From the NCBI GenBank assembly GCA_035640355.1, contig DASQWI010000017.1, positions 167,351 through 231,350 of the forward strand: a DNA stretch of 64,000 nucleotides, read 5' to 3'. Made by a program: the position numbers and the translations under genes. The stretch is from Actinomycetota bacterium. GTDB taxonomy: Bacteria > Actinomycetota > UBA4738 > HRBIN12. How positions within the stretch are numbered: position 1 is the stretch's first letter; each line of letters begins with the position of its first letter. The notes beneath the pieces are model-generated. The model did no database searches. It was not told the DNA's origin and was given only the letters and a program-made list of their open reading frames with translations. Below, piece by piece: positions 1-10,016 of the stretch.

Positions 1-1
1 G

Positions 2-931
2 AAGCTCGTGCTCGTCGACCCCAAGCGCGTCGAGCTCATCCACTTCGCGGACCTGCCGCACCTGCTCGTGCCGGTGATCGTGCACCCCAAGCGCGCAGCC
101 GAGGCGCTGTCGTGGGTCGTTCGTGAGATGGAGCTGCGGTACGAGGTGCTGGCGATGGTCGGCGTACGCGACTTCGACGGCTACCGCGCGGGTCTTTCCG
201 AGGGAACGCTCCGAATCCCGCCGGGCCAGGACGACCGCGTCACCGAGTTCCCCTACCTCCTCGTGGTGATCGACGAGCTCGCCGACCTGATGATGGTCGC
301 TCCTCGCGACGTCGAGGATGCGATCTGCCGGATCGCACAGATGGCGCGGGCCGTCGGCATCCACCTCGTGGTGGCGACCCAGCGTCCGAGCGTCGACGTG
401 GTGACCGGTTTGATCAAGGCGAACATCCCCAGCCGTATCGCGCTCATGACGTCGTCGCAGGCCGACTCGCGGGTGATCCTGGACATGAACGGCGCCGAGA
501 AGCTCGTCGGCCACGGCGACCTGCTGTTCGCGCCCTCGAACGTGTCGAAACCGACGCGCCTCCAGGCCGCCTGGGTGACGGAGAAGGAGATCGGCGCGAT
601 CTCCGAGTGGATCCGGGAGCAGCGCCCAGCCGAGTACGCGGTGAGCGTCGAGGGGCTGGCCAAGCCGGCGGCGTCCGACGACGCCGACGACGGTGGGCTC
701 GGCGGCGACGACGAGCTTCTGGAGCAGGCGGCCGAGCTGGTCATCCGCTCGCAGCTCGGTTCGACGTCGATGCTGCAGCGCAAGCTCAAGGTGGGGTTCG
801 CGCGCGCGGGCCGGCTCATGGACCTTCTCGAGGAGCGGGGGATCGTTGGACCGTCCCTCGGGTCGAAGGCGCGTGACGTGCTCCTCACGCCAGAGGAGTG
901 GGAGGAGTCACACCCGAGCCGAGTCGGGTGA
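2..931 (+). CDS. ftsK: DNA translocase FtsK/SpoIIIE, C-terminal part
   Basis: The gene enters from the left edge; about 309 C-terminal residues are present. FtsK is a membrane-anchored, ATP-driven hexameric motor that moves chromosome ends through the division septum. Visible are the end of the RecA-like motor with the Walker B stretch LLVVIDELADLMM, the family stretch VATQRPSVDVVTGLIKANIP followed by SRIALMTSSQADSR, and GHGDLLF. After an acidic linker comes the gamma winged-helix domain (from DDELLEQAAELV to the end), which reads polar KOPS-type DNA motifs. The Walker A motif and N-terminal membrane part lie outside the window. It converges on the LacI gene. Confidence 0.96.
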   Translation, partial: KLVLVDPKRVELIHFADLPHLLVPVIVHPKRAAEALSWVVREMELRYEVLAMVGVRDFDGYRAGLSEGTLRIPPGQDDRVTEFPYLLVVIDELADLMMVAPRDVEDAICRIAQMARAVGIHLVVATQRPSVDVVTGLIKANIPSRIALMTSSQADSRVILDMNGAEKLVGHGDLLFAPSNVSKPTRLQAAWVTEKEIGAISEWIREQRPAEYAVSVEGLAKPAASDDADDGGLGGDDELLEQAAELVIRSQLGSTSMLQRKLKVGFARAGRLMDLLEERGIVGPSLGSKARDVLLTPEEWEESHPSRVG

Positions 932-937
932 GCTCGC

Positions 938-2002
938 CTAGGACCGTGTTCTTCGCTCGGTCTCGGACGGACGCGTGTCGCTCGGGGCCGAGCGAGCCGG
1001 CGGCGGGCCCGTCGAGCCCCGAACGACGAGGGTTGGAGGGATCACGACGTGGCGGCTCTGCCCACGTCCGCCATCGAGGCGATCGAGCAGCAGACGGACC
1101 GCCTCGGCCCCCATCTCGCGCCTCGGCTGCTCGATCGTCGTCAGATCGACGTGGTCGAGTCCGGCGATCGAAACGTTGTCGTAGCCGACGACGGAGACGT
1201 CGCCAGGGACCTCCAAGCCATGCTCTCGGAGGACGCGAAGCGCGCCGACAGCGGCCAGGTCGTTCGCGACGAACACGGCGGTCGCGCGCCTCGACTGCTT
1301 GAGCAGTTGGTCGACGCCTGCGGCGCCGCCGTCCTCCGTGAATGCGCCGGGGACGACGACGGCCTCCGACGTCAGGCCGTGGCGCCGAATGCCCGTCAGG
1401 AATCCGCTCCGCCGGTCGGCGGCGCCAGCGCCTCGACCGCCGTCGACGTGCGCGATCCGCCGATGCCCGAGCGATACGAGATGATCGACGGCCAGCCGTG
1501 CGCCCGCCCGATCGTCGTTCGTCACGGAGTCGATCGCCGGCCACCGTGAGGCGCGTGCGACGAGTGCGACCGGGGCGTTCGCTGCTGCAGCGACGATCGC
1601 CCGCGGGGGCAGGACCGTCCCTGCCAGGATCACTCCGTCGACGCGGAGCTGCAGGAGCGTCTCGAGCGCTTCGGACTCACGCCCCGGAGACCGGCTGCCC
1701 GTGTTGAACAGCGCGCGGTGATGCGAGGCGATCGCTTCCTCCTCGATGCCGTCCACCACCTCGACGAAGAACGGATTGTGCAGATCCGAGAGCACTACGC
1801 CCAGGACGTTGCTGCGGTTCCGAACTAGGCTCCTGGCGACGGCGTTCGGCCGGTAGCCGAGCTCGCTCGCCGCGAGCAGAACCGCGCGTCGGCGCTCTTC
1901 GCTCACCTGGGGCGCGCCGCGCATCACCAGCGACACCAGAGACTTCGACACGCCGGCGCGAGCGGCGACGTCGTGGATCGTGGGATGGCGCCCCGACGGC
2001 AC
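938..2002 (-). CDS. LacI-family transcriptional regulator of the inositol locus
   Basis: The N-terminal helix-turn-helix (TIHDVAARAGVSKSLVSLVM) is the classic LacI DNA-binding head. The rest is a periplasmic-binding-protein-like sensor ending in the typical LTTIEQPRREMGAEAVRLLL stretch. I place the start at the GTG one base after the iolD stop (TGA-C-GTG), giving 354 residues; an upstream in-frame start would add 19 unconserved residues inside iolD. Coupling to iolD and the perfect palindrome in the divergent promoter region make it the likely repressor of the inositol genes, with inositol or a breakdown intermediate as inducer. The ligand is inferred. Confidence 0.9.
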   Translation of the reverse strand: MPSGRHPTIHDVAARAGVSKSLVSLVMRGAPQVSEERRRAVLLAASELGYRPNAVARSLVRNRSNVLGVVLSDLHNPFFVEVVDGIEEEAIASHHRALFNTGSRSPGRESEALETLLQLRVDGVILAGTVLPPRAIVAAAANAPVALVARASRWPAIDSVTNDDRAGARLAVDHLVSLGHRRIAHVDGGRGAGAADRRSGFLTGIRRHGLTSEAVVVPGAFTEDGGAAGVDQLLKQSRRATAVFVANDLAAVGALRVLREHGLEVPGDVSVVGYDNVSIAGLDHVDLTTIEQPRREMGAEAVRLLLDRLDGGRGQSRHVVIPPTLVVRGSTGPPPARSAPSDTRPSETERRTRS

Positions 2003-2003
2003 G

Positions 2004-3851
2004 TCAGACGCCCGGGCGCTGGTGCTTGCGCTCCGCCTCGTGCTCGGCCTTGGCCACACGGACCTCGTCGCGCTCGGAGACCTCGGGGACCCCCACGTCC
2101 CACCACGCGTCTCCGCCGGTCCAAGCGTTCGGATCGGTTCGGATCACGATGACGCTCGTGCGATCGGCGGTCCGAGCGCGTTTCAGCGCGTCACGCAGCT
2201 CGTCCAGCGTCGTCGCCGGTTCCGCGATCGCGCCCATCGAGGCCGCGTGCGCGACGAAGTCGACGATCAAGGGCTCACGGACCTTGGAGTCGTCGATCAT
2301 GTTGTTGAACGCCGCGCCGCCCTTGGACACCTGCAGCCGGCGGATCACCGCGTACCCGCCGTTGTCGCAGAGCACGATGACGAACGGGTGACCGGACAGA
2401 ACCGAGCTGTACACCTCCGAGTTCGCCATCAGGTACGAGCCGTCGCCGCAGAACGAGATGACCGTCCTGTCGGGCATGGCCATCGCCGCGCCCCACGCGC
2501 CGGCGATCTCGTACCCCATGCAGCTGAACCCGTACTCGCAGTCGAACGACCCGACGGAGCGCGACCGCCAGTGCTTGTTCAGCTCGCCCGGCAGCCCGCC
2601 GGCGGCCGTCACCGCGTAGTCGCCGTCATCGCCGGCGTCGTTCACCGCTCGGACGACGGCGGCGTACGACGGAAGTCCGGTCTCGGTGGGTGCGGTCGCC
2701 TGCGTGTCGAGGTAGGCGTTCCACGTCCGGTACTCGTCTCTCGCGCGCGATATCCACACGTCGGGCGCGCGGTGATCGCCGAGAGCGGTCGCCAGCTCCT
2801 CGAGTCCGCGCCGTGCGTCCGCCACGAGCGGGAGCGCGAGGTGCTTCGTGGCGTCGAATCGAGCGGTGTTGAGCGCGATCAACCGCATCCGGTCGTTCCG
2901 GAAGACCGACCACGAGCCCGTCGTGAAGTCCTGGAGGCGCGTCCCGATCGCCAAGACCACGTCCGCGTCGGCGGCGAGTGCGTTCGCGGCGGTTCCGCCG
3001 GTCACGCCGATCGGGCCGACGGCGTTCGGGTGGTCCCACCGGAGCGACGACTTTCCGGCGACGGTCTCGGCGACGGGCAGCCCATGCCGCTCGACGAACG
3101 ACGCCAGGTCGTCCGAAGCGAACGAGTAATGCACGCCGCCCCCGGCGATGACGAGCGGGCGTACCGCCCCCCGAAGCACGGCAACCGCGTCCGCGAGCTC
3201 CTCCGGGTCCGGACCCGGACGCCTCACGCGATGAACCCGCGGTTCGAAGAAGGACCCCGGATAGTCGAACGCCTGCGCTTGCACGTCCTGCGGGAGGCCG
3301 ATGAACGCGGGGCCACACTCGGCCGGGTCGACCAGCGTCCCCACGGCGTGTGGCAGCGAGTGCAGCACCTGAGCGGGATGGGTGATGCGATCCCAATACC
3401 GAGTCACGGCGCGGAACGCATCGTTGACCGTCGTCGTCGGGTCGTCGACGTGCTCGACCTGTTGCAGCACTGGATCCGGGATGCGGTTCGTGAAGGTATC
3501 GCCGGACAGGACGAGCAGCGGAAGCCGGTCCGCATGGGCGATGCCCGCGGCGGTGACGACGTTCGCGGCGCCCGGACCGATCGACGTGGTGACGATCATC
3601 ACCTGACGCCGCCGCTTCGCCTTCGCGAACGCGACCGCCGCCATGGCCATCGTCTGCTCGTTCTGTCCACGCCACACGGGCAACCGGTCGCGAACCGGTT
3701 CGAGCGCCTCGCCGAGCGACGTGACGTTGCCGTGACCGAAGATCGCGAACACGCCGGGGAACAGTGGGACCTCGTGGCCGTCCACGGTCGTTCGCTGGGC
3801 GATCAGATACCGGACGATCGCCTGCGCGGTCGTCAAGCGGATCGTCTGCAT
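2004..3851 (-). CDS. iolD: 3D-(3,5/4)-trihydroxycyclohexane-1,2-dione acylhydrolase (IolD)
   Basis: A thiamine-diphosphate enzyme that hydrolytically opens the cyclohexane ring in myo-inositol breakdown, yielding 5-deoxyglucuronate. The 615-residue protein has the acetolactate-synthase-like layout: PYR domain first (VFAIFGHGNVTSLGEAL), central domain with VLAIGTRLQDFTTGSW, and PP domain with the ThDP motif CGDGSYLMANSEVYSSVLSG ending in CDNGGY. The ATG at 3851 follows GGGAGG at good spacing; the 18 residues upstream in frame are low-complexity and unlikely to be translated. It is the first gene of a two-gene unit with the LacI regulator and diverges from the iolG operon. Confidence 0.95.
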   Translation of the reverse strand: MQTIRLTTAQAIVRYLIAQRTTVDGHEVPLFPGVFAIFGHGNVTSLGEALEPVRDRLPVWRGQNEQTMAMAAVAFAKAKRRRQVMIVTTSIGPGAANVVTAAGIAHADRLPLLVLSGDTFTNRIPDPVLQQVEHVDDPTTTVNDAFRAVTRYWDRITHPAQVLHSLPHAVGTLVDPAECGPAFIGLPQDVQAQAFDYPGSFFEPRVHRVRRPGPDPEELADAVAVLRGAVRPLVIAGGGVHYSFASDDLASFVERHGLPVAETVAGKSSLRWDHPNAVGPIGVTGGTAANALAADADVVLAIGTRLQDFTTGSWSVFRNDRMRLIALNTARFDATKHLALPLVADARRGLEELATALGDHRAPDVWISRARDEYRTWNAYLDTQATAPTETGLPSYAAVVRAVNDAGDDGDYAVTAAGGLPGELNKHWRSRSVGSFDCEYGFSCMGYEIAGAWGAAMAMPDRTVISFCGDGSYLMANSEVYSSVLSGHPFVIVLCDNGGYAVIRRLQVSKGGAAFNNMIDDSKVREPLIVDFVAHAASMGAIAEPATTLDELRDALKRARTADRTSVIVIRTDPNAWTGGDAWWDVGVPEVSERDEVRVAKAEHEAERKHQRPGV

Positions 3852-3906
3852 CTCGCCTCCCGCGCGGGCGCGGCGACGCGTTCGTCGACGCCCACCCGCT
3901 CGCATC

Positions 3907-3936
3907 TTGACAGCCTTCGACGAGCGGACCTATGGT
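3907..3936 (+). promoter_or_regulatory. Probable promoter of the iolG operon
   Basis: TTGACA at 3907-3912 and TATGGT at 3931-3936 are separated by 18 bases, upstream of the GTG of the inositol dehydrogenase gene. The LacI-type palindrome lies 11 bases further on, where a bound repressor would block early transcription. The elements are seen in the sequence; their use is inferred. Confidence 0.6.
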
Positions 3937-3947
3937 ACGCGCCTGTC

Positions 3948-3961
3948 TTGGAACGTTCCAA
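3948..3961. promoter_or_regulatory. LacI-family operator
   Basis: TTGGAACGTTCCAA is a perfect 14-bp palindrome with the central CG typical of LacI/PurR-family operators. It sits in the divergent region between iolD and iolG, just downstream of a good promoter, and a LacI-family gene lies in the same locus. It is the obvious binding site for that regulator. Confidence 0.75.
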
Positions 3962-4013
3962 TCCGGTGGCGGCGCATTCGGGGACGGGTCCGGCAGTCGG
4001 AGGGGAGACGCGT

Positions 4014-5009
4014 GTGCGGATCGGCGTGATCGGCGTGGGCCGAATGGGCATCGTGCATGCCGGCACGCTGGTCGCGCACCCCGGTGTCGATACCGTCTTC
4101 GTCACCGACCTCGACCGGGACCGCGCCGAGGCCGTCGCCGCAAAGGTCGGTGCGGAGATCGCCGACAGTGTCGAGAACCTGTTGCGCTCGGTCGATGCAA
4201 TCGTCATCGCCGCGGCGACGTCCGAGCACGCGCCGTTGATCCGCAAGGGGGCGGACGCCGGGCTCCCCACGTTCTGTGAGAAGCCCATCACGCTCGATCT
4301 CGACTCCACCGCCGACGTCGCTCGGCACGTCGCAGAGCGCGGGATCCAGCTGCAGATCGGGTTCCAGCGCCGGTTCGATGCGGGCTTTCGGGCCGCGCGT
4401 GAGCTCGTCAATAGCGGCGGGCTGGGAACGCTCTACGTCGTGCGCATGGCCGGACACGACCCCGAGCCCCCGCATGAGGAGTACATCCCGGCCTCCGGTG
4501 GGATTTTCCGGGATTTCAGCGTGCACGACTTCGACGCGCTCCGCTTCGTGACCGGCGAGGAGGTCGTGGAGGTCTACGCGGACGGCGGCGTCATCGCGTT
4601 CCCCGTCTTCGCCAAGTATGACGACGTCGACACGGCGGTCGCCACCCTCCGCCTTTCGAGCGGCGCATTCGGGATCCTCTCGGTCACGCGTCACGATCCC
4701 CTCGGGTACGACGTGCGGATGGAGCTGCTCGGCTCGGGCGACAACGTCGTCGTGGGGCTCGACGGGCGAGCCCCGATCCGTTCGCTCGAGGGCGGTGGCG
4801 CTCCGCCTCCTCCCGACGCGTACACCCATTTCTCCGAGCGGTTCCGCTCGGCCTACGTCGCCGAGATGGAGGCGTTCGTCGACGTCGCCGCGGGCCGTCG
4901 AGAGAGCCCGTGCACGGCGGAGGAGGCGTTCCAGGCGCTCCGCATCGCCGTCGCCTGCGACTTGTCGCGCAAGGAGCACCGACCGGTGAGCCTCGAGGAG
5001 GTGGCGTGA
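4014..5009 (+). CDS. iolG: Gfo/Idh/MocA oxidoreductase, probable myo-inositol 2-dehydrogenase
   Basis: 331-residue NAD(P)-dependent dehydrogenase. It begins with a Rossmann fingerprint ([18 protein letters not shown]) and contains the family motif CEKPITLD, whose Lys is catalytic, and the FQRRFD and [12 protein letters not shown] motifs of inositol dehydrogenases. The GTG start at 4014 is preceded by GGAGGGGA. It is the first gene of the operon that also encodes the transporter and IolC, so myo-inositol (or scyllo-/chiro-inositol) oxidation to inosose is the expected reaction. The exact inositol isomer cannot be read from sequence. Confidence 0.9.
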   Translation: MRIGVIGVGRMGIVHAGTLVAHPGVDTVFVTDLDRDRAEAVAAKVGAEIADSVENLLRSVDAIVIAAATSEHAPLIRKGADAGLPTFCEKPITLDLDSTADVARHVAERGIQLQIGFQRRFDAGFRAARELVNSGGLGTLYVVRMAGHDPEPPHEEYIPASGGIFRDFSVHDFDALRFVTGEEVVEVYADGGVIAFPVFAKYDDVDTAVATLRLSSGAFGILSVTRHDPLGYDVRMELLGSGDNVVVGLDGRAPIRSLEGGGAPPPPDAYTHFSERFRSAYVAEMEAFVDVAAGRRESPCTAEEAFQALRIAVACDLSRKEHRPVSLEEVA

Positions 5010-5965
5010 GGCGACCGTTGTCCGAGCGGATCGCGGGTGCGCCCATCACGTGGGGGGTGTGCGAGGTCCCGGGCTGGGGCCACCAGATGTCGGCCGAGCG
5101 AGCGCTCGGCGAGATGGCGGCGATCGGACTTCGAGCCACGGAGCTCGGGCCGGACGGGTTCTTGCCGATGGACCAGGCCGGGCTGCGGGACGTGCTTCGC
5201 TCGTCCGGTCTTGCGCTCGTCGGCGGGTTCGTCCCGATCGTGTTGCACGTGCCGAGCGTGCTCCGATCGGAGCTTGCCGGGATGTCTCGGCAGGCCGATC
5301 TGCTCGCATCCGCAGGCGCGCACGTCGTGGTGCTCGCCGCGACGACCGGGTCGACGGGCTACGAGCGCTCGCGCGCGATCGACGAGGACTCGTGGCGCGC
5401 GTTGGTCGACGGCCTCGACGCGGCTTCCGCCGACGCCACCTCGCACGGCCTGGTCGCGACGTTGCACCCCCACCGCGGGACCGTGATCGAGCGACCGGAC
5501 GAGGTCGATCGACTGCTGGAACGGTCGAGCATCCCGCTGTGCCTCGACACGGGACACATCGCCATCGGAGGGGCGGATCCCGTCACCGTGGCGATCAAGG
5601 CCGCCGGACGGGTCGCCCACGTACACCTGAAAGACGTGTCGATGGAGCTGAGCGAGGGGGTGCGGTCGGGTCGTCTCGGCTACCAGGAGGCTGTCGGCGC
5701 GGGCATGTACCGACCGCTCGGACGGGGGGACCTCGACATCGCGGGCGTCGTGACGACGCTGGAGCGATCCGGCTACGACGGTTGGTACGTGCTCGAGCAG
5801 GACACCGTCATCGCCGCGGAGCCGGCGAAAGACGGCGGGCCGATCGAGAACGCCCGCGCGAGTTACGAGTTCCTGTTGGAGCTCGCTTCGGTGTTGGATG
5901 GACAAGGGCAACAGCGCGACGCAGGCGTTCGCGCAGGGCGGGGGAGTCGTGGGGTAGCACGGTGA
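5006..5965 (+). CDS. IolE/IolH-like sugar phosphate isomerase/epimerase
   Basis: Xylose-isomerase-like TIM barrel of 319 residues starting at a GTG that overlaps the iolG stop (GTGA). The N-terminal [16 protein letters not shown] is characteristic of the inosose dehydratase/isomerase group. Metal-site stretches are present: [27 protein letters not shown] and the late Glu in YVLEQD. In the inositol pathway this family dehydrates 2-keto-myo-inositol (IolE) or isomerises inososes. Operon position supports an inositol role, but IolE cannot be separated from IolH/IolI by eye. Confidence 0.85.
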   Translation: MRRPLSERIAGAPITWGVCEVPGWGHQMSAERALGEMAAIGLRATELGPDGFLPMDQAGLRDVLRSSGLALVGGFVPIVLHVPSVLRSELAGMSRQADLLASAGAHVVVLAATTGSTGYERSRAIDEDSWRALVDGLDAASADATSHGLVATLHPHRGTVIERPDEVDRLLERSSIPLCLDTGHIAIGGADPVTVAIKAAGRVAHVHLKDVSMELSEGVRSGRLGYQEAVGAGMYRPLGRGDLDIAGVVTTLERSGYDGWYVLEQDTVIAAEPAKDGGPIENARASYEFLLELASVLDGQGQQRDAGVRAGRGSRGVAR

Positions 5966-6012
5966 GCGATGCGAACGTCGTGCGAATCCCCGCAGAGAAA
6001 GGAGGAGGGGGC

Positions 6013-7017
6013 ATGAAGCGAAGCAGGTGGGTGGTACTGCTGCTCGTGCTCGCCGTCGTGGCGATGGCGTGCACGGGCGACGACGAAGGTGGCGGCGGCG
6101 GTGACGGCGCCACCGCACCGGACGGTGGCGTCAGCCAACGTGACTTCCGCTTCGTCGTGGTCACGCACGGGCAGGCGTCCGACCCGTTCTGGTCGGTCGC
6201 GGCCAACGGCGTGAACGCCGCGGCCGAAGACATGGGCGTCGAGGTCGAGTATCAGGCGCCCGAGACGTTCGACATGGTGGCCATGAGCCAGCTGATCGAC
6301 GCCGCCGTGGCGTCCCAGCCCGACGGCCTCGTGGTCAGCATCCCCGATGCCGACGCGCTCGGCCCGTCCATCGAGGCCGCGGTCGACGCGGGGATCCCCG
6401 TGATCTCCATGAACTCCGGCTCGGACGTGTTCGCCGATCTCGGGGTCCTGTTGCACGTCGGCCAGACCGAGTTCGAGGCAGGGCTGATCGCCGGCCAACG
6501 GTTCGCGGAAGAAGGGGTGGAGAACCCGATCTGCGTCAACCAGGAGGTCGGCAACGCCGCGCTCGACCTGCGCTGCGAGGGATTCTTCGAGGGCGTCGGC
6601 GTGGAGGGTGAAGTTATCCCGGTCGACCTGAACGATCCGTCCAGCATCACCGAGACGATCGCCGGCGCGCTGCAGGCAGATGACACGATCGACGGCCTGC
6701 TCACGCTTGGTCCGACCGCGTCGACGCCGGCGATCCCGGCGCTCGACCAGGCCGGGCTGCTCGGCGAGATCGCGTTCGCTACGTTCGACCTCTCGCCCGA
6801 GGTGCTGGAGGCGATCGAGGCCGGTGACATGCTGTTCGCGATCGACCAGGCGCAGTTCCTGCAGGGGTACCTGCCGATCGTGTTCCTGACGAAGTACCTG
6901 GAGACCGGCGCCCTGCCGCTCGGGAGCGAGAACAGGGTCCTCATGACGGGTCCTCAGATCGTGACGCAGGAGACCGCTGCCGACGTCATCGCGTACACGG
7001 AGGAAGGCGTCAGGTAG
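6013..7017 (+). CDS. Sugar (probably inositol) ABC transporter substrate-binding lipoprotein
   Basis: 334 residues. It starts with a lipoprotein signal peptide: positive MKRSR, a hydrophobic core, and the lipobox VAMAC, so it is anchored outside the membrane. The body is a periplasmic-binding-protein class I fold of the ribose-binding type ([20 protein letters not shown], then [10 protein letters not shown]). The ATG at 6013 follows a very strong AAAGGAGGAGGG site. Permease and ATPase genes follow. Because the genes sit between iolG and iolC, myo-inositol is the most likely ligand, though this is inferred from context. Confidence 0.9.
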   Translation: MKRSRWVVLLLVLAVVAMACTGDDEGGGGGDGATAPDGGVSQRDFRFVVVTHGQASDPFWSVAANGVNAAAEDMGVEVEYQAPETFDMVAMSQLIDAAVASQPDGLVVSIPDADALGPSIEAAVDAGIPVISMNSGSDVFADLGVLLHVGQTEFEAGLIAGQRFAEEGVENPICVNQEVGNAALDLRCEGFFEGVGVEGEVIPVDLNDPSSITETIAGALQADDTIDGLLTLGPTASTPAIPALDQAGLLGEIAFATFDLSPEVLEAIEAGDMLFAIDQAQFLQGYLPIVFLTKYLETGALPLGSENRVLMTGPQIVTQETAADVIAYTEEGVR

Positions 7018-7034
7018 TCGCGTTCGAGAACCGC

Positions 7035-7067
7035 GTCCGGGGCCGGCGGCGTGCGCCGGCCCCGGAC
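7035..7067 (+). terminator. Strong hairpin between binding-protein and permease genes
   Basis: Two perfectly complementary 14-base arms (7035-7048 and 7054-7067) with a 5-base loop and almost pure GC. There is no T tract. Such hairpins inside ABC operons usually cause partial termination or protect the upstream mRNA 3' end, so more binding protein than membrane components is made. Confidence 0.7.
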
Positions 7068-7105
7068 ACTAAGCTTCCGCCCACGAGTCGAGGAGTGGCC
7101 GCCCC

Positions 7106-8176
7106 ATGGCGACGGAGACCGCACCTCCGCCCACAGCGGTAACGGACGAACGGGTCCGGCGCGTCAGCGGGCTGGCCAGGCTCCTGTCTCGCCCCGAGCT
7201 CGGCGCCGCACTCGGCATCGTGATCGTGTGGGTCTTCTTCGCGATCGTCGCGTTCGACAACAACTTCGTCAGCTGGGCGACGACCGCGTCGATCCTCAAT
7301 CGGACGGCGCCGCTCGGAATCCTTGCCGTCGCCGTTGCCCTGCTGATGATCGCCGGCGAGTTCGACCTTTCGATCGGGTCGATCCTGGGGTTCGCCGGTA
7401 TGGCGCTGTTGATCCTGGTCAGCCCGGTCGACGCCGGGGGCTTCGGGTGGACGATGGTGCCGGCCGTCGGCATGGCGCTGCTCCTGGCGCTCCTGATCGG
7501 CACCGTGAACGGGTTGTTGGTGGTGACCACGAAGCTCCCCTCGTTCATCATCACGCTCGGCACGCTCCTCATCGTTCGAGGGCTCACCGTCGCCCTCTCT
7601 CGGTTGCGGACCAACCGGACGCAGCTCGGCAACCTCGACGAGGTGTCCGGTTTCGAGCTGTTCCACGACGTCTTCGGAGCGAAGTTCTCCATCTTCGGAA
7701 GCAACTTCAACGCCTCGATCCTGTGGTGGGTGGCCCTCGCCGTGGTCGCGACGTGGCTGCTCGTTCGAACCCGCCAGGGGAACTGGATCTACGGAACGGG
7801 AGGAGCCGTCGAGGCAGCGCGCAACGTCGGCGTGCCGGTTCGCCGTGTGAAGATCGCGCTGTTCCTCACCACGGCGTTCGCCGCGTTCTTGGTGGCGCTG
7901 ATCCAGGCCATCGAGTTCACGGGGGCGGACGCACTGCGAGGGACCGACCAGGAGTTCAACGCGATCATCGCGGCGGTCGTTGGCGGCTGTCTGTTGACTG
8001 GTGGATACGGGTCGGCCGTGGGAGCCGCGCTCGGCGCGCTCCTGTTCGGCATGGTGCAGCAGGGCATCGTGATCACCGGGATCGACGGCGACTGGTATCG
8101 CGTCTTCCTGGGCGGGGTGCTGGTCGTCGCAGTGATCTTCAACAACTTCATCCGACAGCGGGCGTCCAGGCGATGA
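7106..8176 (+). CDS. Sugar ABC transporter permease (RbsC/XylH family)
   Basis: 356-residue integral membrane protein with about ten hydrophobic segments. It carries the family signature [18 protein letters not shown] early on and the cytoplasmic coupling stretch [20 protein letters not shown], which contacts the ATPase, followed by [14 protein letters not shown] near the C-terminus. It forms the transmembrane channel for the sugar delivered by the lipoprotein upstream. Its stop overlaps the ATPase start (ATGA). Confidence 0.93.
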   Translation: MATETAPPPTAVTDERVRRVSGLARLLSRPELGAALGIVIVWVFFAIVAFDNNFVSWATTASILNRTAPLGILAVAVALLMIAGEFDLSIGSILGFAGMALLILVSPVDAGGFGWTMVPAVGMALLLALLIGTVNGLLVVTTKLPSFIITLGTLLIVRGLTVALSRLRTNRTQLGNLDEVSGFELFHDVFGAKFSIFGSNFNASILWWVALAVVATWLLVRTRQGNWIYGTGGAVEAARNVGVPVRRVKIALFLTTAFAAFLVALIQAIEFTGADALRGTDQEFNAIIAAVVGGCLLTGGYGSAVGAALGALLFGMVQQGIVITGIDGDWYRVFLGGVLVVAVIFNNFIRQRASRR

Positions 8177-9069
8177 GCACGAACGGCGCGCTGCTTCTCG
8201 AGGTGGACGGGCTCTCGAAGTACTTCGGCTCGGTCATCGCGGTCAAGGACATCTCGATGTTCGTTCGCGCCGGCGAGGTGACGTGTCTACTTGGCGACAA
8301 TGGAGCGGGCAAGTCGACGCTCATCAAGATGCTCTCAGGCGTGTACAAGCCGGACGCCGGCGAGTACCGATTCGAGGGCGAGCGCATGGATTTCTCTTCC
8401 CCCAGGGAGGCATTGGAGCGCGGGATCGCCACGGTCTACCAGGACCTGGCGATGATCCCGCTGATGTCGATCTGGCGGAACTTCTTCCTGGGCTCGGAGC
8501 CGACGAAGGGCGTGGGTCCGTTCCGCCGCTTCGACGTGGGGCTCGCCAGGGAGACGACGCGGAACGAACTCTCGAAGATGGGGATCGACATTCGCGACCC
8601 CGACCAGGCGGTCGGAACGCTGTCCGGCGGCGAGCGACAGTCGGTGGCCATCGCTCGCGCGGTCCACTTCGGAGCGAAGGTGCTGATCCTCGACGAGCCC
8701 ACAGCCGCGCTCGGCGTCAAGCAGGCCGGCGTCGTTCTCAAGTACATCGTTCAGGCCAAGCGCCGCGGTATCGGCGTGATCTTCATCAGCCACAACCCGC
8801 ACCACGCGTACCCCGTCGGTGATCACTTCGTCATCCTCCGGCGAGGTCAGGTGTACGGCGACTTCGCACGAGACGAGCTCGCGCTGGAGGGGCTCGTCCA
8901 GATGATGGCGGGCGGTGAGGAGCTCGAAAATCTCGCGCACGAGCTCCAACGGGCCGCAACCGACGACGCCGAGCTGAAACGCGCCGTCGAGGAGCTGACC
9001 CAGCAGGCGGGCGCGGCGACCGCCGCGCTCCCGACGCAGGACGCCGAGGGCGATCGTCCGGACGGCTGA
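8173..9069 (+). CDS. Sugar ABC transporter ATP-binding protein
   Basis: 298 residues with one nucleotide-binding domain: Walker [11 protein letters not shown]-loop VYQDLAM, signature LSGGERQ, Walker [13 protein letters not shown] and H-loop FISHN. Ribose-type transporters usually have a double-domain RbsA; this is the shorter single-domain form, so two copies are expected per transporter. The Ala/Glu-rich C-terminal tail (about 45 residues) is not conserved. Overlaps the permease stop by four bases. Confidence 0.93.
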   Translation: MSTNGALLLEVDGLSKYFGSVIAVKDISMFVRAGEVTCLLGDNGAGKSTLIKMLSGVYKPDAGEYRFEGERMDFSSPREALERGIATVYQDLAMIPLMSIWRNFFLGSEPTKGVGPFRRFDVGLARETTRNELSKMGIDIRDPDQAVGTLSGGERQSVAIARAVHFGAKVLILDEPTAALGVKQAGVVLKYIVQAKRRGIGVIFISHNPHHAYPVGDHFVILRRGQVYGDFARDELALEGLVQMMAGGEELENLAHELQRAATDDAELKRAVEELTQQAGAATAALPTQDAEGDRPDG

Positions 9070-9070
9070 C

Positions 9071-10015
9071 GTGGGCGACGTCTTCGACGTCCTCACGATG
9101 GGTCGCGTCGGCGTCGACCTGTACCCGGAACAGTCGGGTGTTCCACTCGCCGACGTCCGAACGTTCGCCAAGTTCCTCGGCGGCAGCGCGACGAACGTCG
9201 CCGTCGGTGCGGCGCGGTACGGGCACCGCTCGGCCGTCATCACCAAGGTCGGAGACGACGGCTTCGGGGCGTACGTCCGTCAGGCGTTGCGAGGCTTCGG
9301 TGTCGATCCCCGCTTCGTGGGCACCGATCGCGACCTCCGGACGCCGGTTGTGTTCATCGAGCTCCTGCCGCCGGAGTCGCCGCCGATCCTGTTCTACCGA
9401 CAACCGAAGGCTCCCGACATGAACCTGACGGTCGACGGTCTCGACCTCGACGCCGTCCGCTCGGCGCGAGTGTTCTGGACGACGGGGACCGGGCTATCCG
9501 ACGAGCCGAGCAGGTCGGCGACGCTCGCCGCCTTGCGGGAGCGGGGGAGGAAGAGCTTCACGGTCCACGACCTCGACCACCGGCCGACGTTCTGGCGTTC
9601 GCCGGAGGAGGCCGGTCCGCTCGCTCGGCAGGCGCTCGGGTTCGCGACCGTGGCAGTGGGGAACGTCGACGAGGTCACCGTGGCGGTGGGATCGGGAACG
9701 CCCGAGGCGCAGGCGTCGCGGCTGCTCGATCTCGGATTGGAGCTGGCGATCGTGAAGCTCGGGGGCGACGGCGTGCTCGCGGCATGGGACGGCGGGGCCG
9801 AACGCGTGACCCCCGTCGAGGTCGAGGTGGTGAACGGGCTCGGCGCCGGGGACGCCTTCGGCGCGGCGCTGTGTCACGGTTTGCTCGAGCGGTGGGAGGT
9901 CGTCGACACGGTTCGGTTCGCGAACGCGGCGGGCGCGTACGTCGCCGGTCAGCTCGCATGCGCCGATGCGATGCCGAACGAAGCGCAGGTTCGAGCGGTC
10001 CTCGTCGATGCGTGA
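9071..10015 (+). CDS. iolC: 5-dehydro-2-deoxygluconokinase (IolC)
   Basis: PfkB-family sugar kinase of 314 residues, one base after the ATPase stop, GTG start. The opening VLTMGRVGVDLYPEQ and KFLGGSATNVAVGAARYG are typical of IolC. The C-terminal NGLGAGDAFGAALCHGL holds the anion-hole GAGD motif with the catalytic Asp. IolC phosphorylates 2-deoxy-5-keto-gluconate, the product of IolB. It ends the iolG operon. Confidence 0.93.
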   Translation: MGDVFDVLTMGRVGVDLYPEQSGVPLADVRTFAKFLGGSATNVAVGAARYGHRSAVITKVGDDGFGAYVRQALRGFGVDPRFVGTDRDLRTPVVFIELLPPESPPILFYRQPKAPDMNLTVDGLDLDAVRSARVFWTTGTGLSDEPSRSATLAALRERGRKSFTVHDLDHRPTFWRSPEEAGPLARQALGFATVAVGNVDEVTVAVGSGTPEAQASRLLDLGLELAIVKLGGDGVLAAWDGGAERVTPVEVEVVNGLGAGDAFGAALCHGLLERWEVVDTVRFANAAGAYVAGQLACADAMPNEAQVRAVLVDA

Positions 10016-10016
10016 C

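Noticed and set aside
911..930. Hairpin CACCCGA...TCGGGTG at the ftsK end as terminator
   Set aside because: Seven-base stem overlapping the coding end and no T tract; too weak to call.
2004..3905. Long plus-strand frame opposite iolD running into iolG
   Set aside because: It is the antisense of a clearly conserved enzyme, Arg/His-rich and without motifs; only the part from 4014 is real.
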